Notes under the pieces: generated by a model
Seen by the model: only the letters and a program-made list of their open reading frames with translations
Told to the model about the DNA's origin: nothing
The model's database searches: none
Shown here: in pieces, positions 1-11,849 of the stretch
Numbering within the stretch: the stretch's first letter is position 1
Layout: each line of letters begins with the position of its first letter
Assembly (NCBI GenBank): GCA_037893245.1
Contig: JBAIAA010000352.1
Span: 2,914,001-2,978,000, forward strand
DNA: 64,000 nucleotides
Source: Crossaster papposus
Lineage: Eukaryota; Echinodermata; Asteroidea; Velatida; Solasteridae
Reading direction: 5' to 3'
Made by a program: the position numbers and the translations under genes

Positions 1-50
1 CTTGTTCACTGAACAAATTTCTATTCTTCCTATTTTCCGTTATCTTTCAG

Positions 51-2732
51 GTCACAGATCAAAAGTTGCCAGAAACGAACCTGAAGAGGTCGTTGGTCGC
101 ATTGGTGCAAGAAGGATTCTACTTCAACACAATTCCCACTGGTTCCGTGGGAAACGGTGCAAGTGCAAGTGCAAGAGCAAATCCGTCCACAGAAGCTGAA
201 AGAAATGTTGGAGAAAATGACCTTCCAAAGCCCGGAGCAGCAAAACCAACAAAATCAGTAGTTGGCAAAAATGAACCAACATCAGAAAAAAATTTGGTTG
301 CAGAAGAATTGCATTTTCTTATAAAGGGACAAATACCATTTGACGGTAGAACTGCGAATACCATTAATAGCAAGCAAGGGGAAACCGGTGTAGTTGGTTT
401 TCTTCGAAGAACAAACGGGCAAAACGTGAGCAAAAAACTATCCAAGCTCCACGCAAACAGGGTGAGAAGAGGAATGTCCGGTGTAGGAACTACAAGTCTT
501 CCCACAACAAAGTTCGCAAGCGATTCCCTCAGCATTGTCGCTAAAACCACTTCCAAGCTAAGCCCTTCCAGTTTGAATTTGGACAGTGATACTGACTCGA
601 GTGACGCACCTCCAAATGCTAATCCGGTGGTATCCTCTGGGATGAGTGAGGATCGACCGGCTGCCAATTTGCCGCCTTCTCAGGGGCTATCTCCGATGCT
701 TCCAGAAGGCATGACAGAGGGACCATTGGTAGTGCTCGAACCCTCTACCCACACTACGTCAGATCAAGGAGTCATAACATTGAACACTCTTTCAGTCACA
801 GCTTCCATCCACATTACAAAAAATTTCCTCCAGACCACCAGTCAGCCCAGTCCTGTAAGCACCATTGCTCACAGACGGCTCACTTCTATGCCGAGAACAA
901 AACTGCCCGAACCGCCCGTCGCCAAGACATCGCCACCGCTAACTAACCATCAGAGTAAACTGTCATCAAAGCACAGAACTGCGGTATTTCAAACGACAGT
1001 GTCTACCTCTTTGCCTCCATCGCCGTTGCCAATGAACGCGACCGCCAGCATGGCGGAGGCCCAACTACAGGACGTCAAAGAGAGGACACCGGATGGCGAC
1101 TGCGCAAGCGGCAACTGCGATCCTGCTCTTATGAGGACTGATGATGCTTACTGGGCCTTCGGGAGTCTTCTGAGCATACTTCTGATCCTGACGGCCTGCG
1201 TGCTGTACACGGGACTCTGGAAGAAGCGCAATAACATGTCCACCCCCATCAGTGATGTCAACTGCCACCCACAGGCCAGCCCGTCGCGTAAAAGCAAAAC
1301 GAATATTAAGGGTATGGATACAGAGTCGTATTATCTTTTGATGTGAGCGACTGCAATTTGCAAATCTTATGGAAGCTCTTAACTAGTTTGCGCCAGGATT
1401 ATTTTGACGTTGACCGGGCCGAGGCGCAGGATTGTTTTTCACGAACCTCGATCCGAGCAGGTTTAGGCCGTTCTCCGTGGGTAGCACACCCTGATATTTC
1501 TGACCTTGCCCTTGCGAGCCGGTTGCTGACAGATTTTTCCGGCAAGCAACCAGTTGCTGACAGATATTTCCGGTCTTGCTCGTGACATGTTGATCCGTCT
1601 TTCGTTTTAAATCCCGGAATTTGTTTTGCGTGTTTACTCGGCATCTGACGCAAACTGGTTAATAGTGTTTTCACTAAAAATATTTCAGCATGAACAATAC
1701 ACCTAAATTGAAATCGGGTAAGATAGCATCGATATTGACTTCCAAACTCTTCTTTTCTTTTTCGCTGATGAGGAGGTACTTGTGCACGGAGCCAATAAAT
1801 GGGTGCCGGCATTAGCTGGGGAGTAACCTGCGATGGACTAGCATCCCATCCAGGGGGAATAGAATTATTCTGTCGTTTCACGCTAGAGAAACGAGAGATA
1901 AACACCGGCCTAATGAGCCATACTGGCTTGGCACAGACTTTACTTTAACCAGTTCGCGCCGGGATTATTTTAACATCACTGAGCCGAGGCGCAGGAATAT
2001 TTGTAACAAAATTTATCCGAGGCCGGTTCAGGCCGATAGTACCGTTAAACACACCCACGCATTTCCAGCCTTGCTCGCTGCTGACAGACATTTCCGGCCT
2101 TGCTCGTGACGTGTTTATGCGTCATCCGTTTTGAATCTGGGGAAAACTTTGCGTGTATACATCCTCGAGCGCGAACTGGGTCCAATTTCATGGAGCTGCT
2201 AAGCACAAAAATTTGCTTAGCACAAACAAATCTTGCTCAGTAAAAGTCGGTTACCAGCCAAAAACTACATGTGTTTTTCATGCTAAGCAAAAACCAGCTG
2301 AATATCAGTCACAAACAATATAAATCACCTGAAAATTTGGTTAGTAACCCTGTTTTTGCCAAGGTAGAATTTTCATGCTAAGCAAATTTGTGTGCTTAGC
2401 AGCTCCATGAAATTGGCCCCTGGTTAATACTTACCGCAGCACACGAATCATTGTCCCTCTACTCCATGCCAACAGATCTTTTGAAGACGAAGCTAGGCCA
2501 CATCAAGAGCTTCCACAACTCCCCGCTGTCGTCAAAGTTGCCGTCGCTGAGCAAGCAGGATACCAGGCAGCACAACGGCAGCAGCAGCAGCAGCAGCAGC
2601 AACAGCAACGGCAGGGCCGGGAACCGGTACCCGCACAGATACGACAGGCTCCCTCTACTGGGGGCCGATGAAAACGAAGAGGAGGAATTCACGAGGGATT
2701 GGGGACCACGAGCAGAGGAACATGGTGTATGA
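51..2732 (+). CDS. Unrecognised type I membrane protein, last two exons (5' partial)
   Basis: Two exons fit: 51-1311 (acceptor ends TTATCTTTCAG, phase 0) and 2440-2732 (acceptor CTTACCGCAG, stop TGA at 2730). Exon 51-1311 ends at AAGG|GTATGG in phase 1, which matches the next exon, giving 517 residues of C-terminal protein. The outer part is long and rich in Ser, Thr and Pro, mucin-like, with a possible N-glycosylation site (NAT, near 1034) and two close cysteines (near 1098-1115). A hydrophobic helix at about 1146-1221 is followed by WKKR, so the tail is cytoplasmic. The tail has a short AGC-coded serine run (2579-2600), the sequence YDRLPLL (both a YxxPhi and a DxxxLL-type sorting motif) and an acidic EEEE stretch. 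I do not recognise the family; upstream exons lie outside the window. If the intron is retained the protein ends earlier, in ESYYLLM at 1345. Exon structure is well supported, function unknown. Confidence 0.72.
1383..1658. mobile_element. TTAA-flanked MITE, family B (CCAGTTCGCGCC ends), copy 1
   Basis: Starts CTAGTTTGCGCC and ends GCAAACTGG, with TTAA at 1379-1382 and 1659-1662. The inner sequence (ctcgatccgag, ttccggccttgctcgtgac) is shared with more than ten other copies in the window. It lies in the intron between the two exons of the membrane protein gene. Non-coding; the TTAA target suggests mobilisation by a piggyBac-type transposase (inference). Confidence 0.75.
1949..2423. mobile_element. 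Family B TTAA MITE, split by a family CWG element
   Basis: TTAA at 1945-1948 and 2424-2427. The element reads normally up to GCGCGAACTG, is broken by the 241-bp element at 2179-2419, and resumes with the last bases CTGG before TTAA. The outer element is therefore the older insertion. Confidence 0.75.
2179..2419. mobile_element. Family CWG MITE (GGGGCCAATTTCAT ends), nested copy
   Basis: Inverted ends GGTCCAATTTCATGGAGCTG and CAGCTCCATGAAATTGGCCC, with inner hairpins of GCTAAGCA/TGCTTAGC words. Flanked by CTG on both sides (2176-2178 and 2420-2422). It sits inside a family B element, whose intact sequence shows the unoccupied site GAACTGGTTAA. Confidence 0.85.
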
Positions 2733-4360
2733 TCGCGGTGAATGTGAGTACAGCGAGATGGAAAGTGCCTTTTTATAAAAATATTTTTAGGGTTGGGGAA
2801 AAAAAATAAATGTTGAGGCCTGTTTGTGTGTGCTAATTATTGCTAAATCTTTTATAATGCATCTAACACATAAATGCACAAACATCTGTATGTCTCAATT
2901 TTCGGCGCCCTGGACAGCATTCATATTTGACACGATTACCGGTAATATTTTTTTTATAATGGCGGTTCCCACGCAGGGTAATATGTAAACTTAATGAGTA
3001 TACGTAGTAACCATTATTGTGAATAGCAATTTTAAGTGTTTCGTTTGTTTTTGTAACAAATTTGTTTAGATTTTTTATTTATTTTTAACTTTTAGTGTCA
3101 TTAAAAAAAAAAATTGTATTGTTAGGCAGGCAAGTTCTTCCTACTCACTTCTATGACTTCATCTTTTGAAATATTGGCATGTTCCCAAATGACAATATAA
3201 TGAAATCCATCAATGCAATGTTGTTTTTAAAAACAATTTTGTTAAGTTCTTTACTAACTTATTTTACGCAATTATCAAAATTGATTGAAATTGAGTGATA
3301 TACATGGTTAGAAAGCCCAGAACGCAAGCTTTCATTTGGTATAATAATAGAGCATAGCCCCTTTTGTTCTGGAGATATGACATGTTTGCATATTGATTAC
3401 TTCCTTGGAGTTCAAATTACACAAATGAGAAAACAGACTTTGAAATAGCCGGCTTTGTTGTAGTAAAACAGAACGATGCACACAAAATGGGTTTTTTTGT
3501 GCACTTTATTCATCAAAAACAACATTTCTTTAAATGAAACCTGAAACTGTACGTATTACCCTAACTCCCTACACAACAAAGAAAGTTGGAGGATTTTGAA
3601 GGAATTGTATTGTTCAATAACAATGGTGAGGGAGTTAGGGTTAAAGATGTCATTCGTGACAACAAATGAAAATCACATTTTGATGAAATGTTTACCCTCT
3701 CAACATTGAGTGGGCCATTACATGATAATGCACAACGCGACTTAATATTAATTTTTTGGAGAGCCGCTCATATCTACGGTACATTACCCGCAAACTCTAG
3801 CATCAGAAATTGTTCATATCCAAACTTCCAAAGGGGTTATGGCTAAAACAAAAAGTATAAAAACAATTGCATGAAAGTCATTGCAGCCATGCCATAATGC
3901 ATACATAGCCAGTTTGAGTAAAAAAAAAAACCAACAAAATTAATTTTAGAAACCTTGTCTGGTTGTCTCAAATTACAATGGTTGTATTCATTATGCATAG
4001 TCTACAATTATCAATGCACCAATAAATATCAATGCAAAAATTATAAAGCGGATGAGCCGGAACACGTGGTTTATTAAACAGCTGCAACAAATATCCCCAC
4101 AACGACTGTTAGCCCTCTGGTCTTATTGCTGTATTAATTTGATGTACATGTAATGAATACAGCCTTATATTAATGTATAATTGGACTTCCTTAAACTTAT
4201 ACTGTGCCATTATCTCCATTTTGGCATTTTGTACATTCGTTTAAAGATGGACTACAACGGAATAATGATAAAGGCTGTGTTGCTGTTTTTTGTTCGAGAA
4301 ATGTATAATGATTACTAATATAATCATTAGTATTCAATAAATCTTGTTCCTTCATGCAAA
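2733..4360 (+). other. Probable 3' UTR and flank of the membrane protein gene
   Basis: AT-rich sequence without a convincing coding frame. Possible polyadenylation signals are AATAAA at about 2805 and at 4336-4341; the second is followed 16 nt later by an A-rich tract (from 4358), which would suit a transcript end. It contains part of a dispersed repeat (3290-3735) that recurs near 7200-7560 and 42840-43110, and the 82-bp micro-element at 3559. Confidence 0.4.
3559..3640. mobile_element. 82-bp TTAA micro-element, copy 1
   Basis: Ends CCCTAACTCCCT and AGGGAGTTAGGG, 82 bp in all, with TTAA at the right edge (3641-3644) and TTA at the left. It interrupts a dispersed repeat whose other copies read GTATTAAAGA without a break (near 43060; ATATTAAAGA near 7460), so the empty site is seen. 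Confidence 0.75.
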
Positions 4361-4451
4361 AAAACAAAAAAAAATTGATCGGCGTTCTACGACCCAGAAA
4401 AACTCAGTTTCAGCAAAAGCCCTTAACTCATGAATAATTCATACTTTGTGT

Positions 4452-4711
4452 GTGACGTACTACCCATGAAAACGCATACATATGGTGGCCCTGAAGGGAC
4501 TCCGCAGATCGCGAATATTGACGTCAAATTTGATGTCAATATTCGCGACTTTTGGGGAAAGTCGTGAATATCGACGTCAAATTTGACGTCAATATTCGCG
4601 ACTTTTTTGGAAAGTCGTGAATATTGACGTCAAATTTGACGTCGATATTCGCGATCTGCGGAGTCCCTTTAGGGCCACCATGTATGCGTTTTCATGGGTA
4701 GTACGTCATCA
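4452..4711. mobile_element. Palindromic element with CRE-like octamers
   Basis: A 260-bp fold-back. Outer arms pair GTGACGTACTACCCATGAAA with its complement near 4693-4710, and the middle holds three related units of TTGACGTCAAATTTGACGTCAA type separated by AAAGTCG. The perfect CREB/ATF octamer TGACGTCA occurs at 4519, 4584 and 4625. A fragment with the same outer words lies near 51470. Function of the octamers is not shown. Confidence 0.7.
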
Positions 4712-5332
4712 CTTTTCGCTGGTTTACAAGTCCGCTGGTACTATATCGTGGATTTCATTGTGGTTTTCAGTGGATCTTTGCCGGGAACCAGTACAGGGCG
4801 GGAAATTTCAAAATCGAAGAATCGAGGTCTAATTTTTTCGGTCAAATTGCAACAAAATTATTTAGAGAAAAACATGACCGTAACAATAAAGTGTTACCTG
4901 AACACAACATAAACAAGGTCCGATAATAAATTTAATGTGTGAGTTTTCGTTGTAGTCCATCTTTAATAAACAACAGATTGTACCAAAAATATGATCGTTT
5001 TTTTTAAAGTAAATATTGTTCAACTCAATCCTGTACATAAACAAGTGTGCAAAGTCTTATGTGTAAATAATTTTATACACAAATTTTGTATGCATACGTT
5101 CTTCGTTTACATTCAATGTAGATGTATGATACAAGATACACGTTGTGTGTGTCACATAAATTACACACAGCCCAAATGCAAAAATGTGGTTTCTTTACAC
5201 GTCCGCAAAAGGCGAACAATTTCCGGCTGGAATTGGGACTAAACCCAAACAGCCCAAGGTTTGGGGGTCAAAAAAACTGTCTTACAAATGTCCTACACAT
5301 ACATGTAAACATATACTGTACATTTGTTATTT

Positions 5333-5748
5333 GTGAGGGGTTCTGGCAAAATGAGACGGAACTGGGCAGAGGTTGAAATGAGAGTTATCGGTTATTAGAA
5401 AAGAGGAAACAATTCTCATTACAAATTACAATGTCATTTGTTGCACTTCCATCGGACATTCCGCTAAAATGTTTTGGCTGTTTAAAGTTCGCATTCATCA
5501 ACATTTGCAAAAGTAAATTGTTGAGAAAAAAGCCTTTGAAGTTTCGAGTTTTGTACATGCGATTATGAAGAAATGGCAATTGTTTTTCCTTAAAAACACT
5601 TTTTTTTACACTACTTTCATACTATTTCTTAACAAAATATAGTTAGTAGGCATACCAAAAATTTCAAATATCAATGAATCTGAAAATAAACAGTTTTGTC
5701 CACTATGCCCTGTGCCCAGTTATGCCTCATTTTGCCAGAACACCTCAC
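5333..5748. mobile_element. 416-bp inverted-repeat element with 11-bp target duplication
   Basis: Ends GTGAGGGGTTCTGGCAAAAT and ATTTTGCCAGAACACCTCAC. The flanks carry ATTTGTTATTT at 5322-5332 and 5749-5759. No coding frame. Loose ends of the same family lie near 10263-10312 and 37950. Confidence 0.7.
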
Positions 5749-5956
5749 ATTTGTTATTTTACGGTTTTACATAAAACAAAATTGCACTACTACTAAGGTC
5801 ATTAATCATTCTAGTTTTAACTAAAGCTAATTTCCAGTTTCATGATTTTAAATTCATGAGCTTCAGAAGTTTAATTGGCCCTTTTCGTAAAACTGGATAT
5901 AAGTACATACATGTACATGTCTAGTCACAGCTATTTTGTACCCTTAAATCTCTTAA

Positions 5957-6156
5957 CCAGTTCGCGCCGGGATTATTTTTAACGAAACTCAATCCGAGGC
6001 AGGTTCAGGCCGATGGTACTGGGAAGCACACCAACGCATTTCCAGCCTTGATCGCTGCTGACAGACATTTCCGGCCTTGCTCGTGACGTGTTATGCGTCA
6101 TCTGTTTTGAATCTGGAGAAAACTTTCTGTGTATCCTTTGATCCGGCGCAAACTGG
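5957..6156. mobile_element. Family B TTAA MITE, copy 3
   Basis: CCAGTTCGCGCCGG at the left and GCGCAAACTGG at the right, between TTAA at 5953-5956 and 6157-6160. Slightly shorter than other copies. Confidence 0.75.
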
Positions 6157-6593
6157 TTAATTGAGGCTGCAAAATGAGCCCGACAGGAGTTGAAAACAGA
6201 ACCAGAGCTAAAGCTGAAGCCACATTTTATATAATTTCCTGTCAATAAATGGCACATGGTTGATTTGAGCCGAAAAACAGAGCCACACCTAAAGACAAGT
6301 TTTCCAAAATGGCCTTACCAAATGTACAGTTTTTAATACCTGTCCTTTTCCCACTTCCGAAAGCTAGAACTTTTGGAAACGGTGCAATTCAGTTGTACTA
6401 TACGAATGAGTTGGCAGATGAATAATAAATATGTGTCTTTCACTTGTTTGTACAAACAAATGTTATATTTTGAAATCTTACGGATAATCGTTGTTTCATA
6501 AATGGATTTGCTTATTCCAATACATTGATCTTCTTGAATGTTTGGCTTGTGTGTGCAATTTAAGATAAGAGATCTAAAACTGACATCGAAAAT

Positions 6594-6862
6594 TATTTTT
6601 AATTAAGTTGTACATAATTATGTTAATACATGTACATGTACATGTATACATCGAACATTTATATCAATTGATGTGTGTAAATTTGATAAACAATTATTCT
6701 GTAACTAGGGCTTTCCATTTTTGAAAAATGATTTTCAATTAAGTTGTACCTAATTATGTTAATACGTGTACAATGTATACATCGAACATCTACATGTATA
6801 GCAATTGATGTGTGTACATTTGATAAACAATTATTCTGTAAATAGGGCTTTCCGTTTTTTAA
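6594..6862. repeat. Tandem duplication, two units of about 134 bp
   Basis: The segment from AATTAAGTTGTACATAATTA to GGGCTTTCC is repeated with a few changes. The surrounding 6161-6935 region is AT-rich and shows no gene. Confidence 0.6.
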
Positions 6863-6937
6863 AAAGAAAAGAAAAAAGTGACCCGCTTCACTAAAATGGT
6901 TACATGTCCCAATTTAGTTATTGACATGGTTATAGTG

Positions 6938-7196
6938 AGTGAGTGAGTTTTTAGGGTTTAACGCCGTACCAGCATCAATGGCCATATTCACGGCGGGAAC
7001 AAATTTCATTCAACAATTTTTTATTTCATTCAACAATTAATGTGAAGAAGTTACAGTTTTAGAGGTGGGAGGAAAACCCACGGAGTCAGGCAGGGACTGA
7101 AAACCCAATCCACATATTGGCCCAGGCCGGATTCGAACCCGGGTCATAGTGGTGGAAGGCGAGGAAAGAACCGCTACACCAACCCGACTCCCCGAC
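6938..7196 (-). mobile_element. tRNA-derived SINE with an ACTCACTCACTCAC tail
   Basis: On the minus strand the head reads GGGTTGGTGTAGCGG (A box) and GGGTTCGAACC-type B box, then TATGTGGATTGG and CTGCCTGACTCCGTGG. The tail has GGCGTTAAACCC and ends in repeats of ACTC. The same head occurs at 57784 and 16737, but with a different tail, so heads and tails have been exchanged between families. Confidence 0.7.
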
Positions 7197-7841
7197 ATGG
7201 TTATAAAGCCCACCATGTAATAGCTTTTAATTGGTATATTATAGAGTTCCATAAACTCTCTCATTCAGGGAATATGACATGATTACATATTGATTACGTC
7301 TTTGCAGTTTAAATTATACAACTGAGAAAACAGGCTTTGAAATACTGTAGCTCGCTCTAGCCTGTTGTAGAACAACAGAAGGTTGCACACAAAATGGTCA
7401 TTTTTTTTTACTTCATTTATAAAAATCAACATTTCTGTGAATAAAACCTGAAACTGTTGATATTAAAGATGGCATTAATGACAATAAATGAATAAAATAA
7501 AAATCACATTTGGACAAAATGTTCACCCTCTCAACATTGAGCTGGTTATCACACGATAATGCAGAATGCGACTTAATACCCTTTTTTGTGGAGCCGGTCA
7601 CATTATATGATTATTTGAAAATGTACCTGACCGAATATTTAAAACTTGATGATTACGTTTCACACAGGCCAATGGCAACTGCCTGTCTTGCTGGTCAAAA
7701 GTTGCATACATAATCTACTTGGTTTTGTACAGCAGTTATCTGTGCATGGAGTATATATATGTAGGTCACTCATGTAATCGTGTTTTCCTGTTGACTGTTA
7801 TCAACCAAAAAAATCTACTTCCCGTTGACCTAGGATGTTAA

Positions 7842-8187
7842 AGGTACCGGTAGGATACACCATTTGCAGATATATCGAAAATATCTTACTCATTTCAAAG
7901 TAAATATTTATTTCAGGCATCCAGCAAAATTATTGTGCTGGATATCCTGTAATTATTTCGAAAAATATAATTTTATAAAGAAAATATTTGCAATCGAACC
8001 AAAGAAAACATAAGAATAACTGCTCGACGCTGGTTTTCTCGTCATCCATGATTGTAAAACTTCGGACAAGTCACTTCAACAATATTTACTATAATACTAT
8101 AATTACTACAGTATAATACAACCCCCCCCAAAAAAAAATCTACCCATTCATGATAATTCAAGCAATTACCAATGGTGTATCCTACCT
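7842..8187. mobile_element. TTAA-flanked MITE, family A (AGGTAGGATACACC ends), copy 1
   Basis: TTAA at 7838-7841 and 8188-8191. Ends AGGTACCGGTAGGATACACC and GGTGTATCCTACCT, with inner words shared by all copies (CATGATTGTAAAACTTCGGA, ATTATTTACTTTC-like blocks). Confidence 0.75.
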
Positions 8188-8409
8188 TTAACCAATTCCG
8201 CCATTAGTCAATTCTTCCAGGTCCCCAAAAATGTGCAGATTTTTTTAAAGAAAAATGTTGACATTCTTCTGACTAAAATATGAATGTATCAAGACATTTA
8301 GTACATGTAGCTTTACATTTTTACAAGTTTACATATTATAGACTACCTCACAAAGTGTTTTTCTTCATTTTATTTGTTTTTAGTCAATCAAGTCTTCTCA
8401 TATAATCTG

Positions 8410-8648
8410 GGGCCAATTTCACGGAGCTGCTAAGCACACAAATTTGCTTAGCATGAAAATGTGTCCTTGGCAAAAACAAGGTTACAGACCAAATTTTCAC
8501 GTGACCTTTACTGTTTTTGATTGATAATCAACTTTTTTTGCTTAGCATGAAAAACACGTAGAATTTTGGCTGGTAACCTGTTTTTAATGAGCAAGACTTT
8601 TTTGTGCTAAGCAAATTTTTGTGCTTAGCAGCTCCGTGAAATTGGCCC
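8410..8648. mobile_element. Family CWG MITE, copy with clear CTG duplication
   Basis: Ends GGGGCCAATTTCACGGAGCT and AGCTCCGTGAAATTGGCCC; CTG at 8407-8409 and 8649-8651. Confidence 0.85.
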
Positions 8649-8814
8649 CTGTTTAGATCATATAATCAATGCTGCCTTATCTAGGTTTTTGTATACAGGA
8701 TGTGTATATTGTGTGACAAAATAGTGACAATAAATGATACATTTTTAATGAGACATTTTTCAGGTGCTTTTGTAGATTTATTTTATTAAATATTCGGTTA
8801 ACCCTTCAATCCCT

Positions 8815-9347
8815 ACTGTTAAGAGTAGGATGCGCCGGTCTATTTTAAGATATCGAACATTTTTACTACCGAATTATTACAAAATATCTTATTATTTGAA
8901 AGTAAATAATGAGTCTAGGCATCCAACAAAATGATTTCACTAAATATCCTGCAATTGTTCGAACAATTGAATTTTATTTTTTAAAAATCACAATTGCCGG
9001 GAAAAACAAGAACTGCCCTATGCCCCACTTCTGTTGAAAACGAATGCTGTTTTTCTTGCTTTTTTCTCGGCATCGATGGTTGTAAAACATATTTACTATA
9101 AAATTAAACCCCCCAAATCAACCCATTCTTGATATTTCAAGCAAATACCAATGGTGTATCCTACCTTTAAATCCACCCATTCTTGACGATTCAAGCAAAT
9201 ACCAATGGTGTATCCTACCTTTAAATCCACCCATTCTTGACGATTCAAGCAATTACCAATGGTGTATCCTACATGTACCTTCAAATCCACCCATTCCTGA
9301 TGATTCAAGCAATTACCAATGGTGTATCCTACCTTTAAATAAAACCT
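8815..9347. mobile_element. Diverged family A element with tandemly amplified terminus
   Basis: The left part matches family A loosely (TAGGATGCGCCGG, AAATATCTTATTATTTGAAAG). The right end, about 57 bp from AAATCCACCCATTC to GTATCCTACCTTT, is repeated about four times in tandem at 9110-9345. Confidence 0.65.
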
Positions 9348-9477
9348 TTGATGTGTATACTATATATCAAAGATGTGTTGGATTCCCTGCAAGTCCTTTT
9401 ATAAAGCCAGTCATGTGTACTGGGTGAACAATTACAAAGAAATGCTTTTGTCAAAGCTCATTTAAATTTGACTACAG

Positions 9478-9882
9478 TAGCTTTCAATTTCAATAAGCCA
9501 TTTGCGCGTGACCCCGAGTTAAATTTGAATAACATCTGGTACACCGACTTGCTCATGTAGCTTGGCACAGTTTAACTTTAAATTCTCCAAACCAAAGACG
9601 CTGTTGCTATATCACGTGATTCGGGGCAAGCCTAACGCGTCATACGCTAGCAACCCCCAGCTCTGGAATGGTCTGGTGTCTTTTTGCCATTCTCACCAAA
9701 TTGTGAGCGTCTCTTAGGTAACTATGCAAAAGCTTGCCCCGAATCACGTGATATAGCAACAGTGTCTTTGGTCTGGAGAATTTAAAGTTAAACTGTGCCA
9801 AGCTGTGTGAACAAGTCAGTGTACCAGATATTATTTAAATTTAACTCGGGGTCACGCGCAAATGGCTTATTGGGACTTGACA
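9478..9882. mobile_element. Fold-back element, arms about 160 bp
   Basis: AATAAGCCATTTGCGCGTGA at the left pairs with TCACGCGCAAATGGCTTATT at the right. The arms continue through TTTAACTTTAAATTCTCCA and ATCACGTGATTCGGGGCAAG to an unpaired centre near 9640-9725. Confidence 0.65.
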
Positions 9883-9927
9883 TCATGATTATTCAGTAGT
9901 TTCAACAATAACGCTTTAAAGATAGGA

Positions 9928-10140
9928 TACACCATTGGTACCGTATTTGCTCGAATTATCAGAAATGGGGGGGTTGTATTTTATAGTAAATATAGTTTAA
10001 CCGACCTGTCTGAAGTTTTACAATCATGGATGCCAAAAAAATCAACCAGCCATTTTCAACCAGCTTCGGGCAGTCATTCTTATGTTATTATTATTTTTTT
10101 TGCGATCGCCGTCCGGCCTTATACTTAACATTTTACTTTT
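9928..10140. mobile_element. Truncated family A element
   Basis: Begins AAAGATAGGATACACCATTGG, passes through TTTACAATCATGGATGCC and GCGATCGCCGTCCGGC, then stops; the other terminus is missing. Confidence 0.55.
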
Positions 10141-10347
10141 GCGACATGTTGATAAATCCAACATTTAAACAGCTATAACTTGTTCCGATTGGAGCGCAAC
10201 AAATGACAGGGAGAATTTTATTCTTTTTTGTTAATGCTCTCCAACACTCATTCAACCTCTGCCTAGTTCCGTCTTATTTTGCCAAAACCCCTCGCATATT
10301 TGATTAACAAATATTCTTAAATGAAAGTCTTTACTTCATCAGTCCTG

Positions 10348-10586
10348 GGCCCAATTTCTTAGAGCTGCTAAGCAAACAAAATTGCTTAGCACAAAAAGTC
10401 TTGCTCATTAAAAACAGGTTTCCGGCCAAAATTATACATGTTTTTCATGCTAAAGCAAAAACACAGCTGATTATCAATCCAGAACAATAAAGATCAGGTA
10501 ACCTTGGTCTGTAACCTTGTTTTTGCCATGGACAAATTGTCATGCTAAGCAAATTTTTGTGCTTAGCAGCTCTATGAAATTGGCCC
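10348..10586. mobile_element. Family CWG MITE
   Basis: Ends GGCCCAATTTCTTAGAGCTG and CAGCTCTATGAAATTGGCCC, with CTG at 10345-10347 and 10587-10589. Confidence 0.85.
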
Positions 10587-11092
10587 CTGATTTGAGGCGT
10601 GCGATCGCACCCCCTACATCACCACATGCCTAAAAGCTTATTAATTCTATTTTTATTTCATTAACAGACGAACAAACCAACATGAAAGGAAGTATTTTTT
10701 TTTTCCAAAGGGATTAGTTTTATTTACAATATCAAATGTCAAGCCTACGCATATTTACAATAAAAAAGAAAAAGTGGAGTTTAGATTATCAGCATTAAAT
10801 TACAGATAGTCATCCTTGAATTAGTTACGCACAAACAAATAAAATTTCCCAGAATTATCATGCACTCACCATTGTAGGAAGAAAAAAGCTTTGCTGGTAT
10901 ATGACAGCTGCATGCTGTTGCTTACATAATTACTGCAGTGTTGTCGCACAGAAGTTCCGCTAGTTGCGGGGGTAGAATATTGATTGACACCTAAATGCCT
11001 AAAGCATGGATCAATCATGTCATCATTGTTACAGTTATAGTAATGGACCATTTGTCAGTTGTACATTTTTAACGTTTAATAACCAGGGGCCA

Positions 11093-11550
11093 ATTTCATA
11101 GAGCTGCTAAGCACAAAAATTTGCTTAAGCATGACAATTTGTCCTTGGCAAAAACAAGGTTACAGACCAAATTTTCACCTGATCTTTATTGTTCTGGATT
11201 GATAATCGGCTGTTTTTTTGCTTAGCATGAAAATCACGTATAATTTTGGCTGGTAACCTGTTTTTAATGAGAAAGACTTTTTTGCTAAGCACATTGTTTT
11301 GCTTAGCAGCTCTATAAAATTGGCCCCAGTTCGCGTATATAAACGCAGTTTTCCCCAGATTCAAAACGAATGACGCATAAACACGTCACGAGCAAGGCTG
11401 GAAATGTCTGTCAGCAGCGAGCAAGGCCGGAAATGCATGGGTGTGCTTCCCAGTACTATCGACCTAAACCCGCCTCGGATCGAGTTTCGTTTAAAAAAAT
11501 ACTCCCGCACGTCAGCTTGGTGATGTTAAAATAATCCCGGCGCAAACTGG
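11093..11550. mobile_element. Family B TTAA MITE split by a CWG element
   Basis: The B left end (CCAG) is cut by the CWG element at 11097-11326 and resumes as CAGTTCGCGTATATAAACGC, running to CGCAAACTGG and TTAA at 11551-11554. Confidence 0.7.
11097..11326. mobile_element. Family CWG MITE nested in family B, CAG duplication
   Basis: GGGGCCAATTTCATAGAGCT and AGCTCTATAAAATTGGCCC ends; CAG at 11094-11096 and 11327-11329. The empty site is the normal B terminus AACCAGTTCGCG. Confidence 0.85.
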
Positions 11551-11849
11551 TTAATTAAAGCAACATACGTTCTCAAAAACTAAAGAAAAGTGCTTGAAAA
11601 ACACAGTTTTAGCTCTGTGAATGACATATCCCAAAAAAATACCAGTTTATGTCGATTTTGAACTAAATGGAAATCCCAAAAATGAATCTGATAAATGTTT
11701 GGACCTCGTTCGATTTTTTCTTCAAAATGAAAGCATGCCAGAAGGAATAATTCCACAGGGAGTTTAGAGCCACTAATACCTGTACATCAAGTAAGATTTT
11801 GTACAAAAACTTGGTTGGTTACTTTTTGGATAGTTACAAATTTTGGCAT

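Noticed and set aside
119-667. Minus-strand open frame of 182 codons
   Set aside because: Shadow of the membrane protein exon at 51-1311.
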